A DNA stretch of 64,000 nucleotides from Acidobacteriaceae bacterium (GTDB lineage Bacteria; Acidobacteriota; Terriglobia; Terriglobales; Acidobacteriaceae): the NCBI GenBank assembly GCA_021323655.1, contig JAJPKO010000010.1:310001-374000 (forward strand), written 5' to 3'. A program made the position numbers and the translations under genes. Below are positions 35,251 to 44,312 of the stretch, piece after piece. Every line of letters starts with the position of its first letter. Position 1 is the first letter of the stretch. The notes below the pieces were generated by a model, which had not been told where the DNA came from, did no database searches, and worked only from the letters and a program-made list of their open reading frames with translations.

Positions 35251-37242
35251 ATGTTGAATCGGGAAGAGAAGCTCCCATCTCTCAAGCTGACTGTCGTCCA
35301 GTACGCCATCGTGGGCATCTTTCTTGTCCTCATCTTCGGACTTTGGCGGCTGCAGGTCGTCGGGGCGGAAAACTACCGCGCTCTGGCCGAAGCCAACCGC
35401 ATTCGCAAGGTCCCCATTCTGGCCCCGCGCGGCAAACTCTTTGATCGCGAAGGCCGCCTTCTGGTGGACAACTACCCTTCCGTCTCCTGCTTCCTCGTGC
35501 GCGAGCAGGGGCATGACTATATGTCGGACCTTCCGCGCATCGCCAATGGCCTCCATATGACCGTGGACCAGATCGAGGCCATCCTGAAGAAGTACCAGAC
35601 TGCGCCCAAGTATCAGCCCCTGCCCCTCAAGCAGGACATCACACCTGACGAGCAGGAATTCATCGAGGCACATCGCGACGAGTTCCCTGAACTTGAAACA
35701 GTCGAAGAGCAGCGCCGCCTCTATCCCCGCGATGGTTTCGCTGCGCATTTGATCGGCTACGTCGGCGAAGTGAGCGAAGACATGCTCAACGACCCCAAGT
35801 ACGCCTACTATGAGCCAGGCGATGTCGTGGGCAAGTCGGGAGTGGAGCAATCCTATGACGCCATCCTGCGCGGGCAGGATGGCTCGCGCGACGTAGTCGT
35901 AGACAGCCACGGCCGGGAAGTGGGCAAGCTGGGCATTGAGCACGCCGTACCCGGCAAGAGCCTCAAGCTGACCATAGATATTGATATTCAGCGCGCGGCG
36001 GAGAACGCCCTCGAGGGCCGCAATGGTGCAATCGTGGCCATGGATCCCCATACGGGCGAGATTCTGGCGATGGTCAGCCGCCCTGTCTTTGATCCAAATG
36101 ACTTTGCTGTCCGCATTGGCCGCGAAGAGTGGAACAAGCTGATTACTGACCCCGAGCATCCGCTGCTCAACAAGGCCATTCAGGCGCAGCTTGCTCCCGG
36201 TTCAACCTTCAAGATCATCATGGCCGCTGCCGGCCTTGAAGAAGGTATCGCCCAGACCCTGAATGTGCATTGCAGCGGCGGGGCCAGCTTCTACGGGCAC
36301 TACTTCAAATGCTGGCAAAAAGGCGGACACGGCGAAGTCAACATCACCCGCGCCATCTACCAGTCATGCGACGTCTTCTTCTACACGCTTGCTGAAAAGC
36401 TCGGTATTGGACGCATCGCCAAATGGGCACACGCCTTCGGACTCGGACAGAAGACCGGAATTGACTTGCCCAATGAAGCTGCAGGCACAATGCCATCAGA
36501 AGAGTGGAAGATGCGCAACTATCACCAGAAGTGGTACGCAGGCGAAACCATTTCCGTCGGTATCGGCCAGGGCGCCGTCGCGGCCACTCCCATCCAGATG
36601 GCGCGCGCAATCGCCGGCATTGCTTCCGGAGGGGCACTGAAGCGGCCTCACGTAGTCTTCCCCGATGAGCTGCCTCCCGATTACCGCAAGGCCATTCTGG
36701 AAAGCTTCCCCGGCTCCGGAAACCAGAACGTTCCCATTGACCCTGCAAGCTGGGAAACCATCACCGACGCCATGACTCTGGTGATGGCCCCGGGCGGCAC
36801 CGACTCCAGCGCCCACCTCGAAGGCATTGACTTCGCCGGAAAAACAGGAAGCGCGCAGACCATGAGTAATGCGCTTGCCGCTCGGCTTGGCCATTCACAT
36901 TCCGTAAAAGACAATGCCTGGTTTGTGGGCTTCGCTCCTCGTCGCAACCCTGACATCGTGGTCTGCACCCTGTTCGAGGCAGGCGAACACGGCCAGTTCG
37001 CCGGACGTCTCGCGGCCCGCGTGATTGAGGCCTATGTAACCAAGCAGCGCCGTCTGAACAATAATCTTGTAGCCAAAACCGCTTCTACTGTGGATGTAGG
37101 CGCTATCTGGAACCATCCTCTGGAACAGGAGATCCCAGGCGGAAAGCCGGTCCTGAAGAGCGCGAATGACAAGGACACGCTCTGGGGCGGACACTTCTAT
37201 CTGAACGTACCATCCACCCTGGCTGAAGCGCAGACCCGATAA
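35251..37242 (+). CDS. mrdA: Penicillin-binding protein 2 (cell-elongation transpeptidase)
   Basis: A 663-residue inner-membrane class B PBP. It has one N-terminal span (VVQYAIVGIFLVLIFGLW), a dimerisation region with ILAPRGKLFDREGRLLVDN near residue 57, and the transpeptidase domain. Active-site motifs are the SxxK in APGSTFKIIMA near 313, SCD in YQSCDVFFYTLA near 370, and KTG in FAGKTGSAQ near 530. It crosslinks peptidoglycan during elongation. The usual mreBCD and rodA neighbours are not in this window. Confidence 0.94.
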   Translation: MLNREEKLPSLKLTVVQYAIVGIFLVLIFGLWRLQVVGAENYRALAEANRIRKVPILAPRGKLFDREGRLLVDNYPSVSCFLVREQGHDYMSDLPRIANGLHMTVDQIEAILKKYQTAPKYQPLPLKQDITPDEQEFIEAHRDEFPELETVEEQRRLYPRDGFAAHLIGYVGEVSEDMLNDPKYAYYEPGDVVGKSGVEQSYDAILRGQDGSRDVVVDSHGREVGKLGIEHAVPGKSLKLTIDIDIQRAAENALEGRNGAIVAMDPHTGEILAMVSRPVFDPNDFAVRIGREEWNKLITDPEHPLLNKAIQAQLAPGSTFKIIMAAAGLEEGIAQTLNVHCSGGASFYGHYFKCWQKGGHGEVNITRAIYQSCDVFFYTLAEKLGIGRIAKWAHAFGLGQKTGIDLPNEAAGTMPSEEWKMRNYHQKWYAGETISVGIGQGAVAATPIQMARAIAGIASGGALKRPHVVFPDELPPDYRKAILESFPGSGNQNVPIDPASWETITDAMTLVMAPGGTDSSAHLEGIDFAGKTGSAQTMSNALAARLGHSHSVKDNAWFVGFAPRRNPDIVVCTLFEAGEHGQFAGRLAARVIEAYVTKQRRLNNNLVAKTASTVDVGAIWNHPLEQEIPGGKPVLKSANDKDTLWGGHFYLNVPSTLAEAQTR

Positions 37243-37255
37243 GTACGATCCGCCT

Positions 37256-37390
37256 TTAAGCGGTCCTCTTTTGGCGAACCGCCGATTTCAATGTCTGGCC
37301 AATATCCGGATCGTCGTAGACGAGGTGAGCATCGGCGAAATCCAGACCGTGCTTCTCCCGATTGGCCTTCGCTTGGCCTCGTAAAATAGG
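37256..37390 (-). pseudogene. BrnT-like toxin N-terminal fragment
   Basis: On the minus strand the piece ANREKHGLDFADAHLVYDDPD resembles the N-terminal region of BrnT-type ribonuclease toxins. The expected preceding residues (FYEAK) are readable in another frame, and the frame ends soon after at a stop near 37257. It lies between the PBP2 and VWA genes with no antitoxin gene nearby. The similarity is short, so this is tentative. Confidence 0.4.
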
Positions 37391-37397
37391 GGAGCAA

Positions 37398-38477
37398 TCA
37401 TTTGCTCTGGCTGTCTGCTGTCTGGCTCTTGTTGGTTGTTTTCGGATAGTAGCCTGTGCGGGTGCGCACAATCAGCTTGCCGTGTTTCGGCGCGCTGGCC
37501 ACCACCTTTACCATGCGATATCCGCCGAGACTGGGCGGTTTGGTGGAGTGGTAACCGATAGTGTATTGGTTCCGGATGTCATGGGCGACCTCGGCGCATA
37601 TCTGGTCTACTTCCGAGAGGGAGTGGGGGAAATAAGCCATGCCTCCGGTCTCGGAGGACAACAACTGAAGTGCACGTTTGGCCCGCCGCCCCTCGCGTCC
37701 TCCAGAATCGCCAAAGAGGAGCCCGATCGAATAGACTACCGGGCCTTGCAGGTCCTGCACGCGCCGGATGGTCTGCTCAAGGTTCAGGCTGGAGGCGTTG
37801 TCTTCTCCATCCGTCACTACCAGCAGCACCTGTTTAGGCCGTTTTGCATCCTGGGCAAGATGGTCAGCAGAAGCTACGATCGCGTCATACAGGGCCGTAC
37901 CGCCTTTGGAATCAATGTGCGCCAGACCATCCTGCAATTTGTTGATGGAGGAAGTGAAGTCCTGGTCAATGAACGCCTCATCAGAGAAATTGACGATGAA
38001 TGCCTCGTCCTCCGGGTTTGAGGCGCGGACCAGATCGAGCGCGGCAGAGTTGACCGCGGCGCGTTTGTCCCGCATCGAGCCGGAATTATCAATAATGATC
38101 CCCATGGAAACAGGGATGTCCTGGTGCTGGAACGAAGAGATGGTCTGCTGCACGCCATCTTCAAAGACGTGAAAGTCGTCCTTCGTCAGGTCGTTCACCA
38201 GATGGCCGTGATCATCAAGCACTGCCGCGTTCAGCACGACTTCGTCCACGTCGCGGCGAAACGTAAAGCCTCCGTGCTGACCGTGCTGCAACGTCTCAGA
38301 GGACTGGGCGTTTTTTCCGGAGACGGTAGGGCTGATCGGCTGGTTGTCAGCAGCGTCCGGCGAAACGACAGGGTCGCGATCCACATTCAGTGGCGGCTGC
38401 TGCTGTTGCGCAAAAATCGGCAACCACGTAATGAAAAGAAAAAGAAGGAAAACCTTCCGGTTATTGCAAAGGCGCAT
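37398..38477 (-). CDS. Secreted VWA-domain protein (second of tandem pair)
   Basis: About 359 residues: a signal peptide (VFLLFLFITWLPIFAQ), a proline-rich linker, an N-terminal VLDDHGHLVNDLTKDDF beta segment, and a von Willebrand A domain with an intact MIDAS motif (IIDNSGSM near residue 140) and VTDGEDNASS near 235. This architecture is common in acidobacteria. The domain binds metal-dependent protein partners; the partner is unknown. It starts inside the 3' end of the upstream paralogue, so the two are probably cotranscribed. Confidence 0.85.
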   Translation of the reverse strand: MRLCNNRKVFLLFLFITWLPIFAQQQQPPLNVDRDPVVSPDAADNQPISPTVSGKNAQSSETLQHGQHGGFTFRRDVDEVVLNAAVLDDHGHLVNDLTKDDFHVFEDGVQQTISSFQHQDIPVSMGIIIDNSGSMRDKRAAVNSAALDLVRASNPEDEAFIVNFSDEAFIDQDFTSSINKLQDGLAHIDSKGGTALYDAIVASADHLAQDAKRPKQVLLVVTDGEDNASSLNLEQTIRRVQDLQGPVVYSIGLLFGDSGGREGRRAKRALQLLSSETGGMAYFPHSLSEVDQICAEVAHDIRNQYTIGYHSTKPPSLGGYRMVKVVASAPKHGKLIVRTRTGYYPKTTNKSQTADSQSK

Positions 38478-39540
38478 AGTATCCGGTGCGAGCATGCACT
38501 GTGAGCTGAGGCAGGCCCGGGGGCGGCACCAGCTTTACTTTCAATTTACGCCACTTGCCATCTTTACGGGCATCGTCCGGCCGGTATCCGAGCACATATT
38601 CATTGCGCAGCTCGGCACTGATTTTCTCAGCAATGTCACCCATTTCTGAAATATCGTCTACGCGGAAGAGGCGGCCGCCCGTTTCTGAACAGATATCATT
38701 CAGGAGAACTGGACCGAGTCGTTCTTCCGTCGTTGCAGCATAAGGATCGAAGATGCCGATCGCGTAGATCTGCACATTGGCCTCGCGCACTGTGGCGCGG
38801 ACCTCATTTTCCGTGTAGCGGCTGCGGTTATCCCCGCCATCCGAGACGATAAGCAGGGCGCGGCGCTCATACCTGGCCTGCTTCATCTTGTTCAGGCCAT
38901 AATAAATCGCATCGAGCAGGGCAGTGCGATGGGCTGCGTGAACATTCGCCAGGCGGGCTTCAATGTCCTGCGGATTTGAAGTAAAGTCCTCAATCAGCTC
39001 AGGACGGTCGTTGAAACCGATGACAAAAAATTCATCCTGAGGATTAGCGGTATGCATGAATTGCAGAATCGAATCGCGCGCACGGATGATCTTGTTGTTC
39101 ATGCTGCCGCTCATGTCAAAGATGATTCCGATGGAGACAGGCGCATCTTCCTGTGAGAATGTCTTGATGGCCTGAAGCCTGTTGTTTTCGTAGAGATAGA
39201 AATTATTTTTCTCCAGACCAGTTACGAGCCTGTCCATAGGATCGGTCACGGTGAGCGGGACGAGCACGAGGTTTACATCTACGCGGATGCGCTCACCCCG
39301 TGAGGCGCTCATGGCGGCATCGCCTTCCTTCAGCGGAGGAGGCGCATTGGGGTCAGGCTTGGGCGGAGGCGGCTGAACGTGGATCGAATCCAATGAATCT
39401 TCCTGCGCATGGGCGTGAGGAAGCAGGAACCCGGCAGTCAGGCAAAGAACAAGGAAAACTGCGAGCATCCGGAGTATGGGAAGCTCGCCTGCCGGTATGG
39501 CAGTGGAAATAGCGGTCTTGCGCCCTGAAGAGAGCGCCAT
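38461..39540 (-). CDS. Secreted VWA-domain protein (first of tandem pair)
   Basis: A 359-residue paralogue of the gene after it. A signal-anchor region (LAVFLVLCLTAGFLLPHAHAQ) is followed by a proline-rich linker (VQPPPPKPDPNAPPP), the VTGLEKNNFYLYENN segment, MIDAS motif IIFDMSGSM near residue 148, and VSDGGDNRSR near 240. The C-termini of both paralogues share the closing pattern VHARTGYYAP/VRTRTGYYPK. Tandem duplication is the likely origin. Confidence 0.85.
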   Translation of the reverse strand: MALSSGRKTAISTAIPAGELPILRMLAVFLVLCLTAGFLLPHAHAQEDSLDSIHVQPPPPKPDPNAPPPLKEGDAAMSASRGERIRVDVNLVLVPLTVTDPMDRLVTGLEKNNFYLYENNRLQAIKTFSQEDAPVSIGIIFDMSGSMNNKIIRARDSILQFMHTANPQDEFFVIGFNDRPELIEDFTSNPQDIEARLANVHAAHRTALLDAIYYGLNKMKQARYERRALLIVSDGGDNRSRYTENEVRATVREANVQIYAIGIFDPYAATTEERLGPVLLNDICSETGGRLFRVDDISEMGDIAEKISAELRNEYVLGYRPDDARKDGKWRKLKVKLVPPPGLPQLTVHARTGYYAPLQ

Positions 39541-39767
39541 AGCGTGCCCCTTCTGTGCAGAATGCTAGCACGCCCAGAAATAGGATGCTTCCTATCTTTT
39601 CGATGACATGAGAAGAAAAAAGTCCAGTCGTGGTGAAGAAGGGAATTTCCTGCAGCGTCCACACGCGCATAAAACCGCGGTGTTCAGTGGGATACAATGC
39701 AGGCAGAACCACTTATTTTTAAAAACAGCCAGATTTTCAACCTTCCCGGAGACTGACAAACGCTCGC

Positions 39768-41102
39768 ATGGCCCGTATTTATCCGTTTTACGCCCTTCGC
39801 TATAACCCTTCCCTTGTCCGCGTGCAGGACTGCGTAACGCAACCGTATGACAAGATCACGCCTGCAATGCAGCAGGCCTACTACCAGAAGAGTCCTTACA
39901 ATCTGGTGCGGATCATTCTGGGCCTGCCGGAGCTTTTCGACGGCAAGGAGACGGGTGACGTTTATACGCGGGCCGCGCGCGACTTCAAGGCATGGCGCGA
40001 GAAGGGCATTCTGGCACAGGAGCCCGAGCCATGTGTTTTTGCTTATTCGCAAAAGTTTACCGTGCCCGGCTCCAATGGCAAGGTGCTGGAACGGCGCGGA
40101 TTTATCGCCCTCGGCGGTCTGCACGATTACAGCGAAGGCGTAGTCTTCCGGCATGAGCAGACCCTCTCGAAGCCAAAGTCAGACCGCCTGAACCTGCTCA
40201 AAGCCACGCGCGCCCACTTCGGCCAGATCTTCATGCTGTACTCTGACCCGGGGCTGACGGCGGAGAAGCTGCTCTTTTCAGAAGATGCGATTCCGGAGAT
40301 CGAAGTGACCGATGAGTACGATGTGCTGCATCGCGTCTGGAAGATCAGCGACCCGAACACCATCAATATCCTCATCAGCGCTCTCGCCGACAAAAAACTC
40401 ATCATCGCCGACGGGCACCACCGCTATGAGACAGCGCTCAACTACTCAAAAGAACACGCTCCGGCACAGCCTGCATCGAGCGAGCGCAGTACAAATTCGC
40501 TGCCGCAGCCTCCATATCCGGAAGCAGCCGCAATGATGACTTTCGTCAATATGGACGCCGAGGGCCTGGTGATTCTGCCCACGCATCGTGTGGTCTTTGG
40601 ACTGAAGGACTTCGCGACAGATGCATTTCTTGAAAAGGCAAAGGAGTTCTTCGAGGTAGAGCCCGTTGCATCCAAAGAATCCAGCGAGCTGACGGCAAAG
40701 CTGGCAGCGGCAGGCGAAGGAAAAACGGCCTTCATCGCTATCACAAGAGAGGGTAACTACCTGCTGAGGTCAAAGACGGAAGCCATTGCGAAGGCGCTCG
40801 CCGGCGCCTCGGAGCGCCAGCGTCAACTGGATGTGGCGCAGCTGCACGGCATAGTTCTGGAAAAGCTGCTGGGGCTTACGCCCGAGGCTGTTCGTGAGCA
40901 GACCAACCTGCGCTATCTGCGCGACGCGGGTGAGGCGATCGAGCAGGTGCTGCGCGGTGATGCGGATGTCTCGTTCCTGATGAATCCGGTAACGATGTCC
41001 CAGTTGCGCGAAGTGGCCTTTGCAGGCGAAGTGATGCCGCAGAAATCCACGGACTTTTTCCCTAAACTATTGAGTGGCCTTGCGATCTATCCTTTGGAAT
41101 AG
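39768..41102 (+). CDS. DUF1015 family protein
   Basis: A 444-residue cytoplasmic protein of the DUF1015 family (IYPFYALRYNPSLV at the start, VTQPYDKITPAMQQAYY near residue 22, LIIADGHHRYETAL near 210). The conserved DGHHRYETA motif suggests an enzymatic site, and a kinase or ATP-dependent role has been proposed for the family, but no reaction is established here. Its 3' end overlaps the start of the amidase gene by 29 bases. Confidence 0.9.
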   Translation: MARIYPFYALRYNPSLVRVQDCVTQPYDKITPAMQQAYYQKSPYNLVRIILGLPELFDGKETGDVYTRAARDFKAWREKGILAQEPEPCVFAYSQKFTVPGSNGKVLERRGFIALGGLHDYSEGVVFRHEQTLSKPKSDRLNLLKATRAHFGQIFMLYSDPGLTAEKLLFSEDAIPEIEVTDEYDVLHRVWKISDPNTINILISALADKKLIIADGHHRYETALNYSKEHAPAQPASSERSTNSLPQPPYPEAAAMMTFVNMDAEGLVILPTHRVVFGLKDFATDAFLEKAKEFFEVEPVASKESSELTAKLAAAGEGKTAFIAITREGNYLLRSKTEAIAKALAGASERQRQLDVAQLHGIVLEKLLGLTPEAVREQTNLRYLRDAGEAIEQVLRGDADVSFLMNPVTMSQLREVAFAGEVMPQKSTDFFPKLLSGLAIYPLE

Positions 41103-41763
41103 CATCCTGCTGTGCTGCGTCCCGCTGTGGGCGCAGCAATCCGGCCTTCCTTCTGTTCCGCCTGCAGCGAGGGCCCAGGTGCAACCGCAGTACCTCGTCG
41201 TTCTCGATGCGGCGCATGGAGGCACGGATTCTGGCGCGCGCCTGAACGACAAACTGCTTGAAAAAGATGTGACGCTGGCCCTGACCCTGCGCCTCCGCGG
41301 GGCACTTGCGGCAAAGGGGATTCAGGTCATTACCACGCGCGACAATGATGCGACGGTGCCCCTGCAAACCCGTGCGGAAACAGCCAACCATGCACTGGCG
41401 GAGGCATGCATTACGCTTCACGCTACGGGCACCGGAAGCGGCGTCCACCTGTTTACCTCTTCGCTCGCGCCTGCCCCGCGGATGCAGTTTCTGCCATGGC
41501 GCAGCGCGCAGGCCGCCTATGTGACGCAAAGCCTGCGCCTTTCTTCTGAGATCAACGCAGCGCTGGCCCATGTCTCCATTCCGGTAATGCTGGGACGGAC
41601 ATCGCTGCAGCCGATGGACAGTTTTGCCTGCCCGGCAGTTGCGGTCGAAGTGGCGAATGCAGGAAACGTATCGCTGAGCGATGAGGGTTATCAGCAAAAG
41701 ATTGTGGACGCACTCGCTTCTGCCCTTACGCAGTGGAAAAACGACTGGAGGCCGCAGCCGTGA
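41074..41763 (+). CDS. N-acetylmuramoyl-L-alanine amidase (Amidase_3 type)
   Basis: An exported zinc amidase that cleaves the glycan-peptide bond of peptidoglycan, 229 residues, GTG start. A short signal-like N-terminus (LWNSILLCCVPLWAQQ) is followed by the amidase domain. LDAAHGGTDSGA supplies the first His, LLEKDVTLALT the Glu, and ACITLHATG the second His. VAVEVANAGNVSLSDEGY near residue 190 carries a Val where many members have the catalytic Glu region, so activity should not be taken for granted. First of three overlapping cell-wall genes. Confidence 0.82.
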   Translation: MALRSILWNSILLCCVPLWAQQSGLPSVPPAARAQVQPQYLVVLDAAHGGTDSGARLNDKLLEKDVTLALTLRLRGALAAKGIQVITTRDNDATVPLQTRAETANHALAEACITLHATGTGSGVHLFTSSLAPAPRMQFLPWRSAQAAYVTQSLRLSSEINAALAHVSIPVMLGRTSLQPMDSFACPAVAVEVANAGNVSLSDEGYQQKIVDALASALTQWKNDWRPQP

Positions 41764-42359
41764 TTCCGCGCGTCCAGCGCATTCTTTTCTGGGTGATGCT
41801 GCTTGCCGCAGTCATCATGGCGGTGGTGCTCATCCGCCTGCGGGAGCGGGCGCACGACCGCCTCCTGGTCGCAGCAGATAACGCCGTCCCCACTGCGCCG
41901 CTGAATGCTCCAGTGGAGAAGATCCGCCTGCTGGTTGCAAATGATGCTGACGGCTCGCTGATTCCCGTGGAGCGCAGCTTTCCCATGCCGAAAGACCCGA
42001 ACGCCCGCGCGCGTGTGTTGCTGCAAAAGCTGGTGGAAGAATACTCAGCTCCAAAATCTACCCATCCGATTCCAAATGCTTCCGGAGTAGACGAGGTCTT
42101 TCTGATGCCGCTCGCGCAGCAGAAGGGCGAGATGGCGGTGGTAAATCTGGACGGCGCCTTTGTGGGAGCGCAGCCCTCGGGCATTGAGCCGGAGACCATG
42201 ACGCTGCTCTCGATGATTGCCACGCTGCATGCCAATCTTCCGCAGATCACCGAAGTGCGCTTTCTTGTCAATGGCCAGCAGAAGGACACACTTGCAGGCC
42301 ATGCCGACCTGACCCGCACCTATCTTGCTTCCGATACGGAGACGGCGGTGCGCCAGTGA
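41760..42359 (+). CDS. GerMN-domain lipoprotein-like/membrane protein
   Basis: About 199 residues from the GTG at 41760, whose first four bases overlap the amidase stop. One N-terminal membrane span (ILFWVMLLAAVIMAVVLI) anchors an extracytoplasmic GerMN domain (KIRLLVANDADG, VVNLDGAFVGAQPSG, ITEVRFLVNGQQKDTLAGH). GerMN domains are thought to bind peptidoglycan. The placement between amidase and glutamate racemase supports a cell-wall role. A longer GTG start at 41733 is possible. Confidence 0.85.
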   Translation: MIPRVQRILFWVMLLAAVIMAVVLIRLRERAHDRLLVAADNAVPTAPLNAPVEKIRLLVANDADGSLIPVERSFPMPKDPNARARVLLQKLVEEYSAPKSTHPIPNASGVDEVFLMPLAQQKGEMAVVNLDGAFVGAQPSGIEPETMTLLSMIATLHANLPQITEVRFLVNGQQKDTLAGHADLTRTYLASDTETAVRQ

Positions 42360-43150
42360 AGATCGGCGTCTTCGATTCAGGCGTGGGCGGCCTGACGGTG
42401 CTGCACGCGCTGCTCAGGCAGGCCCCACAGGCTGACTACATCTATCTGGGCGATACGGCGCGGCTGCCCTATGGATCGAAATCGCAGGCCACCATCGCGC
42501 GATACGCTGTTTCCAGCGCGCATTTTCTGGTCGAAGAGCAGGGTGCGGAGTTTCTGGTCATCGCCTGCAACACGGCAAGCGCGCTCGCCCTCGACGCGAT
42601 CAAAGGCGCCGTTTCTGTTCCTGTGTTGGGCGTAGTCGAGACCGGTGCGAATGCCGCCAGGGCTGCTTCTGCATCTGGCGACGTTTTGGTCATTGCGACA
42701 GACGCTACAGTCCAGAGCCATGCCTATTCCGCCGCCTGCCGCGAGCGTGGGCTACGCACCTATGAGAAGGCATGTCCGCTGCTGGTGCCGCTCGTCGAAG
42801 AAGGATGGATTACGCACCCAGTGACGCAGGAAGTGCTGCGCATCTATCTTTCAGAATTGAAGCAAGAGGCCGGCGCAATGCAGATGTCTCCGGACACTCT
42901 GGTGCTGGGATGCACGCATTATCCGCTGCTGCGTGACCAGATTGCGCACATCGTACCGGACCTAAAAGTGATTGATTCGGCCTGCGTGACGGCCGAGCAG
43001 GTGGCCAGTACCATCCATGACAAAAAAGCAACAGGAAATGGTACGCGCCGGTTCTTTGCGACAGATTCGATTGAGAAATTCCGCGCGATGGGAACGCGCT
43101 TTCTGGGCGAGGCCATCGATGGTGTAACGCTTGTGGACCTGGGTGGCTGA
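42356..43150 (+). CDS. murI: Glutamate racemase
   Basis: Converts L- to D-glutamate for peptidoglycan stems; 264 residues. The N-terminal IGVFDSGVGGLTVL, the YLGDTARLPYGSKS segment, and the two catalytic cysteines in IACNTASALALDA (near residue 70) and LGCTHYPLL (near 183) are all intact. The GTG start overlaps the preceding stop by four bases. Confidence 0.97.
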   Translation: MKIGVFDSGVGGLTVLHALLRQAPQADYIYLGDTARLPYGSKSQATIARYAVSSAHFLVEEQGAEFLVIACNTASALALDAIKGAVSVPVLGVVETGANAARAASASGDVLVIATDATVQSHAYSAACRERGLRTYEKACPLLVPLVEEGWITHPVTQEVLRIYLSELKQEAGAMQMSPDTLVLGCTHYPLLRDQIAHIVPDLKVIDSACVTAEQVASTIHDKKATGNGTRRFFATDSIEKFRAMGTRFLGEAIDGVTLVDLGG

Positions 43151-43214
43151 TATTCTTCCTATTGTTGTGCTGAACGAGGACCTGCTTCTGATTTTCCGGA
43201 GGTAACTTAATTTC

Positions 43215-43982
43215 ATGCTGAACCTGAAAGATCATGTCGCCGTCGTATTTGGGGTGGCCAACAAGCGCAGTATCGCCTGGGCCATTGTGCAGAAGCTGCA
43301 TGAGGCCGGCGCACAGCTCGCCATCGGCTATCAGAACGAGCGGCTGAAGGCCGAGGCCGAAAACCTGATCGCGGAACTGCCAGGCGCTGAGGCCTTCCAA
43401 TGCGATGTTTCCAGCGATGCCGAAATTGCAAAGGTATTCGAGCAATTGAAGACGCGCTATGGAAAGATCCATACGCTGGTGCACAGCGTTGCATATGCCC
43501 CTGCGGACGAGCTGAAAAATGATTTTATCCAGACCTCACGCGAGGGCTTCCGCATCGCGCATGATGTAAGCGTTTATTCCCTGATTGCACTGAGCCGCGC
43601 GGCTGCTCCGTTAATGACCGAAGGCGGCAGCATCATGACGCTGACCTACTATGGCGCGGAGAAAGTTGTCCCCCACTACAACGTGATGGGCGTGGCCAAA
43701 GCTGCCCTCGAAGCCACGGTGCGTTATCTCGCAGCCGACCTGGGCAAGCAGAACATTCGCGTGAATGCCATCTCCGCCGGCCCGATCAAGACGCTGGCCG
43801 CGCGCGGCATCGGCGGGCTGGGTGACATGCTGAAGGCGCACTCAGATCGCGCTCCTCTGCGGCGCAACGTGGAACAGTCGGAAGTGGGTGGAACAGCACT
43901 CTATCTGGCTTCAGACCTGGCAAGCGGCGTCACCGGAGAAACCATCTACGTAGATTGCGGCTACAACATTATGGGTTTCTGA
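43215..43982 (+). CDS. fabI: Enoyl-[acyl-carrier-protein] reductase, FabI type
   Basis: NADH-dependent last step of fatty-acid elongation, 255 residues. The FabI-type nucleotide motif (GVANKRSIAWAI, near residue 13) replaces the usual TGxxxGxG. HSVAYAP lies near 90, and the catalytic Tyr/Lys are in YYGAEKVVPHYNVMGVAKAAL near 145-165. ISAGPIKTLAARG and YVDCGYNIMG close the fold. GGAGGTAA precedes the start. Confidence 0.96.
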   Translation: MLNLKDHVAVVFGVANKRSIAWAIVQKLHEAGAQLAIGYQNERLKAEAENLIAELPGAEAFQCDVSSDAEIAKVFEQLKTRYGKIHTLVHSVAYAPADELKNDFIQTSREGFRIAHDVSVYSLIALSRAAAPLMTEGGSIMTLTYYGAEKVVPHYNVMGVAKAALEATVRYLAADLGKQNIRVNAISAGPIKTLAARGIGGLGDMLKAHSDRAPLRRNVEQSEVGGTALYLASDLASGVTGETIYVDCGYNIMGF

Positions 43983-44018
43983 CCCGGCAACAACCATCTA
44001 TCTAAGCCCCGCATATCG

Positions 44019-44160
44019 GAGCAGTTGTCGAAGACTCTTATGTAGCCAGCGGCTGGCGGTGTATCTGCTGGAGATTTTTGGCGGGTTGGCGCTGCTGCTC
44101 TGCGTTGCCGGATTGTACGGGCTGCTGGCCTATGTTGTTTCGCGGCGTACGCGCGAGTTG
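44019..44160 (+). pseudogene. Fragment of an ABC-type (ADOP) permease
   Basis: EQLSKTLM, then after a one-base insertion SQRLAVYLLEIFGGLALLLC and LYGLLAYVVSRRTREL, match the C-terminal membrane segment of the MacB-like orphan permeases that acidobacteria carry in many copies. Everything upstream, and the remainder after RTREL, is missing. It is a relic of about 47 codons in the spacer after fabI. Confidence 0.75.
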
Positions 44161-44312
44161 ACCAGTGCGCAGCGTTCAGGCCAGGTCTTCTTGCATCGGC
44201 CCGGATTTAGTTAGATTGTCACCTGCTCTTCGTACTGTGTGTCCCTAAGCGAACCACTGGAAAGTTTTATGCGTAAGAAGCATCAGGCCGGATACTATGA
44301 AGGCCAGACCTG

